Shown: positions 5,561 through 13,010 of the stretch, one piece after another
Layout of the letters: the number at the start of each line of letters is the position of its first letter
How positions within the stretch are numbered: position 1 is the stretch's first letter
Source of the DNA: UBA927 sp964367095
GTDB lineage: Bacteria > Patescibacteriota > Microgenomatia > UBA10105 > UBA927
Assembly: GCA_964367095.1 (NCBI GenBank)
Contig: CAYIXE010000024.1
Span: 1-13,382, forward strand
Direction: 5' to 3'
Length of the DNA stretch: 13,382 nt
Program-made: the position numbers and the translations under genes
Notes under the pieces: generated by a model
What the model was told of the DNA's origin: nothing
The model's input: only the letters and a program-made list of their open reading frames with translations
The model's database searches: none

Positions 5561-6960
5561 GTATATATATAAGACGCGTATCTCATCACACCACATCAGT
5601 TATCTCTCTTATTGCACTTTTTGTATTCTTGCCACTTTTTCTTCTTGCAATTGGCAAGACAGTCACGCTCATTTCAAAAGCAACTGGTACGCCTGCCAAC
5701 ATCGTCATCGATACTACATCACAACTTGAACCTATAAAGACAGACTTTTACCATGCGTTTGCACAAGGCGGTGAGGAAGCAAACGACATGATCGCATCAA
5801 TCATAGGCGACGTAAAAGCACTAAAACCAAAATATATCAGAATTGACCATTTATATGATTATTATAATGTCGTCGGAAAAAATGGCGACTCTCTCACCTT
5901 TGACTGGACACGACTGGATGCGTATATAAACTCCATCACGGCTACAGGTGCTAAGCCCGTTCTTGCACTCTCCTACATGCCATCCGTCATTGCCAAAGAT
6001 GGGAACATCATAAACCCGCCAAATAATTGGGATGAGTGGGCGCTTGTAGTCCAGAGGACTATTGAACATTATAGCGGAAAGGGTGAACGAAATATGTCAG
6101 GCGTCATATATGAAGTATGGAATGAACCGGATCTTGCCCAATTCGGAAGCTGGAAGATGGGTGGCGATAAAAATTACCTTACGCTCTATCGTTACGCATC
6201 AATTGGTGCTAATAATGCAAAAAACGTCAATCCGTTCTCACTCGGTGGTCCATCGACAACTGGTCTCTATAAAAGCTGGATTATGGGACTTGTCAATTCA
6301 GGAAACCGCGTCAATTTCTTCTCGTGGCACTCCTATCTTACGGATCCCAAACGCTTTGCGACGGATCAACGAAATATTATCGCTTGGTTATTGCCGTACC
6401 CCACCTACGTCCTTCTCCCCAAATTCATCACCGAATTTGGCTTCACGGGAGCTAAAAGCAAAGGGTATGGGGGCACATTTGGATCAGCGCACGCAGCAGC
6501 TGTTATACGCCAACTCATCTCAGGCGGGCCCACATACTTATTTAGCTTTCAACTAAAAGACGGACCACTGCAATCTGATGGCACTGGATGGGGTCTTATA
6601 ACAAACGATGATAATGGACTCAAAAAAAAGCCGCGCTATTTCTTATACAATTTTCTGGACGCGATGGCTGGAACCCGACTCCAACTTTCAGGTGAAGGGA
6701 CATGGGTAACTGGATTTTCAAGCAAAAAAGAAAACGTTATTCGAGTGCTTCTTGTCAACTTTGATGGCAACGGAAATCATACGGAAGACGTGCCTGTTAC
6801 ATTTGCAAACCTTGATACGGGAGACTATGATCTCAGACAACGCTTCCTTGTGGGTCGTGAAACAAAGACGACGATTTCCGTTACTGAAACGTCATTTACC
6901 ACGACCATTTCGATGCCTGCGCAAAGCGTTCTCCTTTTGGAATTAATAAAGAAAAATTAA
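5557..6960 (+). CDS. Membrane-anchored GH39-like glycoside hydrolase
   Basis: A 467-residue predicted retaining glycosidase of clan GH-A, closest by eye to family GH39 (beta-xylosidase/iduronidase type). Residues 15-35 form an N-terminal membrane anchor. A TIM-barrel-like region follows from about 45 to 370, with the acid/base glutamate in the EVWNEPDL motif (E190), a conserved FFSWHSY at 254-260, and a candidate nucleophile E293 in FITEFGF. A C-terminal beta-rich domain (about 375-467) is typical of the family. No dockerin repeat is visible, so the cohesin domain encoded upstream is not obviously its partner. Its ATG overlaps the upstream stop, so the two proteins are probably made together and act at the cell surface. 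The substrate cannot be told from the sequence: host glycan, own exopolysaccharide and environmental polysaccharide are all possible. Confidence 0.8.
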   Translation: MSIYIRRVSHHTTSVISLIALFVFLPLFLLAIGKTVTLISKATGTPANIVIDTTSQLEPIKTDFYHAFAQGGEEANDMIASIIGDVKALKPKYIRIDHLYDYYNVVGKNGDSLTFDWTRLDAYINSITATGAKPVLALSYMPSVIAKDGNIINPPNNWDEWALVVQRTIEHYSGKGERNMSGVIYEVWNEPDLAQFGSWKMGGDKNYLTLYRYASIGANNAKNVNPFSLGGPSTTGLYKSWIMGLVNSGNRVNFFSWHSYLTDPKRFATDQRNIIAWLLPYPTYVLLPKFITEFGFTGAKSKGYGGTFGSAHAAAVIRQLISGGPTYLFSFQLKDGPLQSDGTGWGLITNDDNGLKKKPRYFLYNFLDAMAGTRLQLSGEGTWVTGFSSKKENVIRVLLVNFDGNGNHTEDVPVTFANLDTGDYDLRQRFLVGRETKTTISVTETSFTTTISMPAQSVLLLELIKKN

Positions 6961-8609
6961 GAAACCGTATCAGTAGTCCCGCCGCTGACGACCTCCTGAG
7001 CTGGCTCAAGGAAAATCCCCCGCACGCTTCCAACTCTTTTTACAAACCGCATGACTGATTGAACCTGTTCAATCCCAAGGACCCACGAAAGAAAGATATA
7101 GGTTACCAGTCCAATAAGCGTCGTAAAACCGGTAAGAAGCAATAAACCAAGTGTCCGTGTTGTATCAAACACAAGCTGATCAAGGAGCTTAATTGGTATA
7201 TAGAGGGCCACACCCGTTACGAGTGCAGCAATGCTCATTTTCAAAGAAGGTATAAGCAATGCACGGTTTAGAATTCCATTAACACGTTTATTTAAATAAT
7301 AAAGGAGAAGTAATGCATTGGTAATACTGGAGACAGAGGCAGATATACCAAGCGACCACACCGGCCATTTATAATACATGACAAATAAAACACTGAAGAA
7401 TGAATTAATCAATACGCATATGATGCCTATAATAACCGGCGTTTTACTGTCATACAATGCATAAAACGCGCGTGCCAGCACCTGTACTATGGCTTGCGCA
7501 AAAAGAGAGACACTAAACGCTGAAAGCGTCATTCCCGTAGCAACAGTTGCAGACCAATCAAATTGTGCGGCGCCAAAAACGAGACGTACGACAGGAATAC
7601 GCAAGACGATAAACAAGACCGATACAGGAAGCACGAGAAAGAGTATTTGATGTATCGCGTTGACAATCATATTGATAAATGATTCGTGATCTTCTGTTGC
7701 GGATATTTTCGAAAGTGACGGGAGCGCCGCTTGTGCTATCGTAGTACCAAAAAGTCCCACAGGTAATTGCTGCAAATGTTGAGCAAAGTTAAATATAGTA
7801 ACCATCCGGGCGCCCAATAAACTCGCCATCATAAGATCAATCGTTGTATCAATCTGGGAAATCGCAAGACCAAAAGTTCGAGGCCCCATGAGTCTTCCTA
7901 CTTCTTTCACTCCGGAGTGTTTCGGATTCAACGAAAAATTATGTCTATATCCAAGCTTGATAAGAAGTGGAATTTGTATGAGCGCAAAAAACAGCGCCCC
8001 TATACCAACCCCAATAATTGCTCCCCACAAGCCATAGCTATGAGAAAATAAAACGATACCTATGATAATGCCAATGTTATATAAAACCGGCGCTGCTGCA
8101 GGTACTAAAAACAAATTATGTGATTGCAATATGCCGGTAAACACATTTCCTATAAGTAATGGTCCTACCTGAAACAAAATCATAAATCGTGTAAATGCAC
8201 TCATTTGTCGTATTTGATCAGGAGAAAATCCAGGTGTCATAAACCGGGACACCCACTCGGCACCTATAAAAATAGGGATTGCAAGAAAGAAAAAAACCAC
8301 CAGACTTAAATTGATAAGTGACGATGAGAGTATCTGGGCGTTTTTCGTATCATTTTTGGCGATATACCGTGAATAGACAGGAATAAATGCAGAGGTCAAA
8401 GCTCCCATAACCAATAATTCAAACAATGCATTTGGTAAACGAAATGCCGCAAAATACACGCCAAGCTCTTCAGGACCAAAATATTGAGAAAGAAGCCGAT
8501 CACGTACAAGCCCTAATACGCGGGACAAAAAAACCATGCAAACTAAAACAATAGCAGCCGAGCCGATGGAATGTTGTTTTTTTGTAAAAATTGCCCACAC
8601 TTTATCCAT
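6957..8609 (-). CDS. murJ: MurJ/MviN-family lipid flippase
   Basis: A polytopic membrane protein of the MVF family, whose best-known members flip lipid II across the membrane for peptidoglycan synthesis. The 550 residues and roughly 14 hydrophobic segments match the family. The N-terminal SRVLGLVRD (29-37), FRLPN (56-60), GALTSAFIPVY (69-79) and QLPVGLFG (281-288) blocks are typical. By eye against E. coli MurJ, R18 and R24 are kept (R30, R36), but the counterparts of D39, R52, D269 and R270 are G50, F63, Q277 and H278. Transport may therefore differ mechanistically, although such replacements may be normal in this lineage. The stop shares four bases (TTAA) with the stop of the convergent hydrolase gene. 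The promoter region is shared with divergent rpsT. Confidence 0.93.
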   Translation of the reverse strand: MDKVWAIFTKKQHSIGSAAIVLVCMVFLSRVLGLVRDRLLSQYFGPEELGVYFAAFRLPNALFELLVMGALTSAFIPVYSRYIAKNDTKNAQILSSSLINLSLVVFFFLAIPIFIGAEWVSRFMTPGFSPDQIRQMSAFTRFMILFQVGPLLIGNVFTGILQSHNLFLVPAAAPVLYNIGIIIGIVLFSHSYGLWGAIIGVGIGALFFALIQIPLLIKLGYRHNFSLNPKHSGVKEVGRLMGPRTFGLAISQIDTTIDLMMASLLGARMVTIFNFAQHLQQLPVGLFGTTIAQAALPSLSKISATEDHESFINMIVNAIHQILFLVLPVSVLFIVLRIPVVRLVFGAAQFDWSATVATGMTLSAFSVSLFAQAIVQVLARAFYALYDSKTPVIIGIICVLINSFFSVLFVMYYKWPVWSLGISASVSSITNALLLLYYLNKRVNGILNRALLIPSLKMSIAALVTGVALYIPIKLLDQLVFDTTRTLGLLLLTGFTTLIGLVTYIFLSWVLGIEQVQSVMRFVKRVGSVRGIFLEPAQEVVSGGTTDTVS

Positions 8610-8619
8610 ATTTATCCGT

Positions 8620-8625
8620 ATTGTA
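8620..8625 (-). promoter_or_regulatory. Possible -10 box for murJ
   Basis: TACAAT on the minus strand, 10 bases before the murJ ATG, with no convincing -35. Only a weak GGA could serve as Shine-Dalgarno. The spacing resembles other -10 boxes in this window. Confidence 0.35.
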
Positions 8626-8638
8626 TACTACATAATCA

Positions 8639-8667
8639 TTGACCTGCTAGGTGGAATAGTTTATACT
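8639..8667 (+). promoter_or_regulatory. Sigma70-type promoter of rpsT
   Basis: TTGACC (8639-8644), exactly 17 bases, then TATACT (8662-8667). Only 7 bases separate the -10 box from the ATG at 8675, so transcription should start at or next to the start codon, giving a leaderless mRNA. No Shine-Dalgarno is present in those 7 bases (tccccac). Confidence 0.8.
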
Positions 8668-8674
8668 TCCCCAC

Positions 8675-8911
8675 ATGCCTATCACAAAACAAGCATCGAA
8701 AAAATTACGCCATGATCGAGTTCGAACGAAACAAAACGCAAAAATTCACCATGACGTCGACATGATTGTCAAAAAAGCACGAAAAATGCCAAACGCTAAA
8801 ACAGTCTCTTTAGCATATCAAATTCTTGATAAAGCGACGAAGGCGCATAGCATCCACAAAAACGCTGCAGCAAGAACCAAATCCCGTCTTTCAAAATTAT
8901 TGAAAAAATAA
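8675..8911 (+). CDS. rpsT: 30S ribosomal protein bS20
   Basis: bS20 is a primary 16S rRNA-binding protein of the small subunit. The 78-residue, strongly basic, helical protein shows the family's C-terminal signature (ATKAHSIHKNAAARTKSRLS, about residues 54-73) and the N-terminal run of Lys/Arg seen in S20. It is slightly shorter than the usual 85-90 residues. The promoter at 8639-8667 places transcription start at the ATG. It is divergent from murJ, an association I recall from several other bacteria. No convincing terminator separates it from the pilN-like gene 52 bases on, although that gene has its own promoter-like boxes. Confidence 0.95.
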   Translation: MPITKQASKKLRHDRVRTKQNAKIHHDVDMIVKKARKMPNAKTVSLAYQILDKATKAHSIHKNAAARTKSRLSKLLKK

Positions 8912-8922
8912 ATTTTTCCTCA

Positions 8923-8952
8923 TTCGACATTCTCCTGTTGGCATTCTATACT
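8923..8952 (+). promoter_or_regulatory. Promoter of the pilN-like gene
   Basis: TTCGAC (8923-8928), 18 bases, then TATACT (8947-8952), with 11 bases to the ATG at 8964. An overlapping TAAAAT (8953-8958) is an alternative -10. Either way the leader would be a few bases at most, and no Shine-Dalgarno is visible. Confidence 0.5.
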
Positions 8953-8963
8953 TAAAATAGTAT

Positions 8964-9524
8964 ATGCCGACGAAACAAGTTTCAATAAATTTATTAGGAT
9001 CTCAAGACCTTGAGCATACCCCATGGGGGCGTATTATTTCATGGGCTACAACGTACGGCAGATATATCATGATTACAACAGAAATAGTCGTACTTCTGGC
9101 TTTCGTTTCCCGATTTAGTCTCGATCGCAAACTCACTGATCTTACAGAAGAGGTAACACAAAAACAAGCAATCATAGAAGCAAACCTTGATCTTGAAAAA
9201 GACATCAAATCGCTGCAAACCAATCTTACAGCCATCAAACAATTATCAAAGGATCAAGAAAAACCCGTAGACATCGTCACCGGCATGGAAACACTGCTTC
9301 CGCCTGATGTGCATCTCACGTCGTTTGAGCTCTCTCCTTTAAAACTAACGATCTCTGCTATTGCGGGAACGACACAAGGATTCTCACAATTCTTAGCAAA
9401 TGTGGAGGCCTCAAAAAAGCTTTCCAATGTGATGCTTGGCGACATAAACAGAAACCCAAAAGTTGGAATCGAATTTCATCTCACCGCCGATACCATTGCA
9501 AACCAACCCGTATCACCAAAATAA
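8964..9524 (+). CDS. pilN: PilN-like type IV pilus inner-membrane protein
   Basis: Resembles PilN, the bitopic inner-membrane protein that links the cytoplasmic PilM ring to PilO in type IV pilus machines. The 186 residues contain an N-terminal INLL motif (8-11), which in PilN docks into PilM, one membrane segment (about 33-50), a coiled coil (about 53-97) and a C-terminal ferredoxin-like periplasmic domain (about 102-176). This architecture plus the following pilO-like gene is the main evidence, since primary sequence is weakly conserved in the family. A GspL-like role in a secretion system is the alternative. No pilM lies upstream: rpsT occupies that position. Confidence 0.75.
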   Translation: MPTKQVSINLLGSQDLEHTPWGRIISWATTYGRYIMITTEIVVLLAFVSRFSLDRKLTDLTEEVTQKQAIIEANLDLEKDIKSLQTNLTAIKQLSKDQEKPVDIVTGMETLLPPDVHLTSFELSPLKLTISAIAGTTQGFSQFLANVEASKKLSNVMLGDINRNPKVGIEFHLTADTIANQPVSPK

Positions 9525-9525
9525 T

Positions 9526-10182
9526 ATGACATCATCATTGAGTCTCACAACGCTTCCAAATACATTGAAACGTTACTATCAGGGAACGTTCAAAGACGCA
9601 TTGAAAAAACCAAAAATGCGCGCAACCTCTGCAGCGGTATTTTCATTCTTGGCCGTATCACTCTTTGCGTGGTATGCAGTCAGACCGACCGCTCAAACCA
9701 TTCTTTATTTAAGACGGGAAATCACCGACAAAACCGATTTAAATAAACAAATGGAGAATAAAATCACCGCACTCATTGAATCGCAGGCTGTCTATGAAGA
9801 AATAGAAGACAAACTTTCGCTCGTTGATCAAGCACTTCCGCATAATCCAGACGGAATAATCCTGGCACGACAGCTCAAAAATTTAGCCCTCATCTCCCAA
9901 AGTTCGATTTCAGCGATTCAAATCCCCACACAACCGCTTCTTATAAAAGAAGCAACAATCGAAGAAAAAATTGCTCCAACGAAACCTATTGAAGAGTTTC
10001 CTGTCACTATGGTTATCACCGGACAGTATGAAAACATTAAAACATTTCTTACCGGTCTATTATCCTTGCGTCGTGTGACTGCAATAAACTCTATCTCAAT
10101 CAAAAATTATATTAATCAAGAAGGAAACGATGGTTCACTTCAGCTATCTATTGCGTTAAAATCATTTTACTCGACCCAATAA
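9526..10182 (+). CDS. pilO: PilO-like type IV pilus inner-membrane protein
   Basis: Resembles PilO, the partner of PilN in the alignment subcomplex of type IV pili. It has 218 residues: a short basic cytoplasmic N-terminus, one membrane segment (about 34-52), a coiled coil (about 57-103) and a C-terminal domain (about 107-215) with an FPVTMVITGQYENIKTFL stretch at about 158-175 typical of the PilO ferredoxin-like fold. The ATG at 9526 is one base after the pilN stop (TAA-T-ATG) and is chosen over an upstream in-frame ATG at 9463 that would overlap pilN by 62 bases. Tight spacing indicates co-translation with pilN. Confidence 0.75.
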   Translation: MTSSLSLTTLPNTLKRYYQGTFKDALKKPKMRATSAAVFSFLAVSLFAWYAVRPTAQTILYLRREITDKTDLNKQMENKITALIESQAVYEEIEDKLSLVDQALPHNPDGIILARQLKNLALISQSSISAIQIPTQPLLIKEATIEEKIAPTKPIEEFPVTMVITGQYENIKTFLTGLLSLRRVTAINSISIKNYINQEGNDGSLQLSIALKSFYSTQ

Positions 10183-10212
10183 TATCTATGAAGCTATTAA
10201 ATAACGTGCTCT

Positions 10213-10410
10213 ATGGATGACGATAATAATTTATTACTTATAGCAGTATTTACGACACTTACTATCTTTTCATGGATTTTTTTTGAATTGGTACAAACAA
10301 CAAAGACCTCAACGGTGTCATCCTCAGTCAAGCGAATTTCGACGCCGCTTTCTTCAAAAATTGATGTGGATGTTATTATGAGTTTAGAATCGAAACAAAC
10401 ATTTGATTAA
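10213..10410 (+). CDS. Small single-pass membrane protein in the pilus gene cluster
   Basis: Not recognised as a named family. The 65 residues have an acidic start (MDDDN), one hydrophobic segment (about 7-25) and a hydrophilic Ser/Thr-rich tail. It lies 30 bases after pilO and 5 bases before the next gene, in the position where pilP stands in classical pilMNOPQ clusters. It is much shorter than PilP and lacks a lipobox, so equivalence is only positional. Continuous spacing with its neighbours supports it being a real gene. Confidence 0.6.
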   Translation: MDDDNNLLLIAVFTTLTIFSWIFFELVQTTKTSTVSSSVKRISTPLSSKIDVDVIMSLESKQTFD

Positions 10411-10415
10411 TACCC

Positions 10416-11684
10416 ATGCAACCCAAAAAAATACCAACGCTCGTGGGTCTTTTATTAGTTCTTGCAGCTGTAGCTATTTTTGGCTATGCCTTTGACCGAG
10501 TTGGTCCGCTTTTATCTCATGCAAACGCATCGGTGGCACCTGCAAGCGTTATGATTTCAAATATTAATGACAACGGATTTACTGTAAGCTGGACTACTAC
10601 AACTCCGGCAACAGGAATGATAACTGTCGAGTCCAACAATACGAAACATGGTGTGGTCTATGACGAACAAGACCCCAGTCTCGGAATTTACACGACGCAT
10701 ACAGCGACATTTAGAAACGGAAATCCCGACACGAGCTACCGCATAAAAATAATCTCAAATGGGAAACAATACCAAGATAAAAATGGTCCATATATTATAC
10801 AAACTGGCCCGACTTTAGATGGGAATGGCACAGGTATTGAACCTGCATTTGGCACCGTTACAACCAACTCCGGGCAACCGGCGGCGGGAACGCTTCTCTA
10901 TCTAACCCTTGAAAATGGCCAAACCCTATCAACCTTAGTCAAGCCGTCTGGTTCATGGGTCATACCATTAAATCTCGTACGGCAAGAGTCTCTTCGGGCA
11001 TTTATCACCATATCTGAACGAATCGACGAAACACTTGTCGTCCGAACCAGTGTAGAAGAAAGTCATGTGCTCACCGATACTCTCAACGACAATCCCGTGC
11101 CCGAAATCGTCATTGGAAAAACATATGATTTCCGTAAAATCCAAGCAACAGAAGATGCGAAGAAGCAACTCGCGTCTGCTCCACCAGAAGTTCTTGGCGC
11201 TACAGCGACTTCAATTATCGGGGTCATCGCAATTACTAAACCCAAAGACAATCAAGCGATTCCTACAGATATTCCTCTATTTCAAGGAACAGGCATTCCA
11301 AACAAAAACGTAACACTTATTATCGGCATTACCAAACCAATCGTTGGCCAAACAACCGTTGGAAATGATGGTATTTGGCGATATTCACCTACCACACCAC
11401 TTTCTGCAGGACGGCAAAGCGTCACACTTACGACACAAGATGCACAAGGCAAACCAGTGGCATTGACGCACATGTTTGAAGTGTTAAAAAGCGGCACGCA
11501 GGTCTTAGGTGATGCGACGCCCTCTGCTACCATCGCACCTACTCCTACTGATGTTCCCATCGAAGAATCTACTCTTTCCGGAGAGCCGATACCGGAAACA
11601 GGATTTCCTCTGCCTCTCATCCTCCTTCTGACTCTTGGAACATTACTTATAACTACAGGCGGATTTGTCCTTGTAAGACCATGA
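10416..11684 (+). CDS. Surface protein with FnIII-like and Ig-like domains and IPETG-type tail
   Basis: A 422-residue predicted surface protein. After a membrane segment or signal (about 8-25) come a fibronectin type III-like domain (about 42-131, with NGFTVSWTT), a middle domain (about 141-235) resembling carboxypeptidase-regulatory-like folds, and an Ig-like domain (about 270-357) clearly similar in pattern to the one in the protein at 4523 (NQA..T..P, PN..VT, G.W.Y, PL.AG). A Thr/Pro linker follows, then IPETG (392-396), a hydrophobic stretch and the terminal RP. This tail resembles an LPxTG sorting signal, but a basic cluster at the end is almost missing and no sortase gene is present. 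It follows the small membrane protein by 5 bases, so it probably belongs to the pilus operon. Adhesion is plausible but inferred. Confidence 0.75.
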   Translation: MQPKKIPTLVGLLLVLAAVAIFGYAFDRVGPLLSHANASVAPASVMISNINDNGFTVSWTTTTPATGMITVESNNTKHGVVYDEQDPSLGIYTTHTATFRNGNPDTSYRIKIISNGKQYQDKNGPYIIQTGPTLDGNGTGIEPAFGTVTTNSGQPAAGTLLYLTLENGQTLSTLVKPSGSWVIPLNLVRQESLRAFITISERIDETLVVRTSVEESHVLTDTLNDNPVPEIVIGKTYDFRKIQATEDAKKQLASAPPEVLGATATSIIGVIAITKPKDNQAIPTDIPLFQGTGIPNKNVTLIIGITKPIVGQTTVGNDGIWRYSPTTPLSAGRQSVTLTTQDAQGKPVALTHMFEVLKSGTQVLGDATPSATIAPTPTDVPIEESTLSGEPIPETGFPLPLILLLTLGTLLITTGGFVLVRP

Positions 11685-11689
11685 ACGTA

Positions 11690-11719
11690 TTGACTGTTGG
11701 ATGGATAGTTCGGTAAGCT
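11690..11719 (+). promoter_or_regulatory. Weak promoter candidate upstream of the cysteine-rich gene
   Basis: TTGACT (11690-11695), 18 bases, TAAGCT (11714-11719), with 6 bases to the ATG at 11726. The -10 match is poor. There is no Shine-Dalgarno before the ATG. Confidence 0.3.
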
Positions 11720-11725
11720 AAATAT

Positions 11726-13009
11726 ATGGTTGACGATAACAATGAAGCGACAAGCGACTTGACAAGCCCTTCGTCTCAACCTGTGGGAAGCGACGCTATA
11801 TTACCTACCCCAAAAGAACCAGATCCTGAACCAATCGCGCCTGTTACCCCGACACCTGAAGTTGTCAAAGAACCCATGATAAATGTAGAAGAAATGCTGG
11901 GGAACTCATCAACTATCATCCCTTCAGACTCACCATCACTTGTCGTACCAAGCCACAAGAAAAAAAATATGGCAGGCATCATAGTAGGGCTTGTATTATT
12001 TTTAGGCGTTGTAGCTACCGGCGCGTATTTCGTCGCCAAACCAGGAAATCTGGCAGATTATAGGAGCCAAGCAGCTAAAAAACTTTCTTGTTTTGATAAA
12101 TGTCGCAAGGAAAGCGGCACCAAGGCTTGTAATGAAGAATGTGGTACGAATGTGATACCCGGTATGCCAGAAAAAAAGGAAGTTGCTGCCAAAAACGGAG
12201 AGTGTCCGTCAGGTAGCTATACGTGTGGTAGTGGAGCAAATATGTTTTGTTCAACCGATCAAACTAAAACCTGCAATCAACTCATCGCGGAGCGTAATCC
12301 TGATGCGACAGTTCAAATTGGTGTTGTGAAGTGTAAACAAGATTCCGACGGCGTGTGGGGGGCTGATCCTGCCATGAATTATTCACCTATATCCACTGGT
12401 CCTAACGCTGTAGGAGTAGTAGATGGTAAAAGTATACTTACACAAGTTACGGAACAATGTAAAAAACAAATGGCTGTAGGAGGATTTGCCACTGAAGGAA
12501 CTACAAAAAAATATATTTGCAAAGTAGGTACTGTTGGACAGTGTACCGAAAATAACGGTAAAGTATTTACAGGCAGTTTGGGATGTTTCTGCGGTACGGT
12601 GCAAATAGACACCAATACAGGACACGAGAGTTATACAAGCACGTGCGGATGTAATAAGGAGGAAAAAGAGGAACTTGCATCTGTCTCTTTACCCACGCCA
12701 ACTCCAGATACCACGTCGCCCATTTGTACCAATATAAAAGTGTATAAAGGAACAGTACAGGTGACCCCGTCTACCCTTCTTGCTGGTGACGCAGTCACTA
12801 TCGCCGTAGTTGGCACAGGAAATCCGACCCAAGCTCGATTTCGGGTAAACGGTGCACAAATTACAGGCGACACTGATGCTGATCCCAACTGGACCATCTC
12901 AACGACCAAAAATACTTCAGGCGAATATTTCGTTTCTTATACCATACCAACCGGCGTGACATCATTCTTGTTTGAAGGTGAAACCTTTGCCGCAGGAGCG
13001 TGGCACTAA
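11726..13009 (+). CDS. Membrane-anchored cysteine-rich surface protein
   Basis: Function not recognised. The 427 residues start with a hydrophilic Pro/Glu-rich cytoplasmic part (1-78), then HKKK and a membrane segment (about 82-103), followed by an ADYRSQAAKKL juxtamembrane motif. The outer part contains 17 cysteines, several in pairs or close spacing (C122/C126, C135/C139, C287/C289, C307/C309), while other proteins in the window have few or none. A Thr/Pro linker (322-330) leads to an Ig-like C-terminal domain (about 332-425). The cysteines suggest disulfide-stabilised extracellular modules, which would need an oxidative folding enzyme encoded elsewhere. It is separated by 41 bases from the upstream gene and by one base from the next (TAA-T-ATG). 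Confidence 0.75.
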   Translation: MVDDNNEATSDLTSPSSQPVGSDAILPTPKEPDPEPIAPVTPTPEVVKEPMINVEEMLGNSSTIIPSDSPSLVVPSHKKKNMAGIIVGLVLFLGVVATGAYFVAKPGNLADYRSQAAKKLSCFDKCRKESGTKACNEECGTNVIPGMPEKKEVAAKNGECPSGSYTCGSGANMFCSTDQTKTCNQLIAERNPDATVQIGVVKCKQDSDGVWGADPAMNYSPISTGPNAVGVVDGKSILTQVTEQCKKQMAVGGFATEGTTKKYICKVGTVGQCTENNGKVFTGSLGCFCGTVQIDTNTGHESYTSTCGCNKEEKEELASVSLPTPTPDTTSPICTNIKVYKGTVQVTPSTLLAGDAVTIAVVGTGNPTQARFRVNGAQITGDTDADPNWTISTTKNTSGEYFVSYTIPTGVTSFLFEGETFAAGAWH

Positions 13010-13010
13010 T

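Noticed and set aside
6760..6790. Dockerin-like calcium loop in the hydrolase (NFDGNGNHTED)
   Set aside because: Only one such stretch exists, the spacing does not match the duplicated dockerin repeat, and it lies within the C-terminal beta domain.
8901..8918. A/T-only inverted repeat at the rpsT stop as a terminator
   Set aside because: The stem is made of A-T pairs only and overlaps the stop codon, so it would be too weak for an intrinsic terminator.
4523..11684. TGA recoded as glycine, as in Gracilibacteria or SR1
   Set aside because: TGA terminates hrcA and the genes ending at 5560 and 11684 at positions that fit domain ends and gene spacing.
11282..11779. 165-codon minus-strand frame spanning the end of the FnIII/Ig gene
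   Set aside because: It covers two plus-strand genes with clear domain structure and has no domain or start signal of its own.
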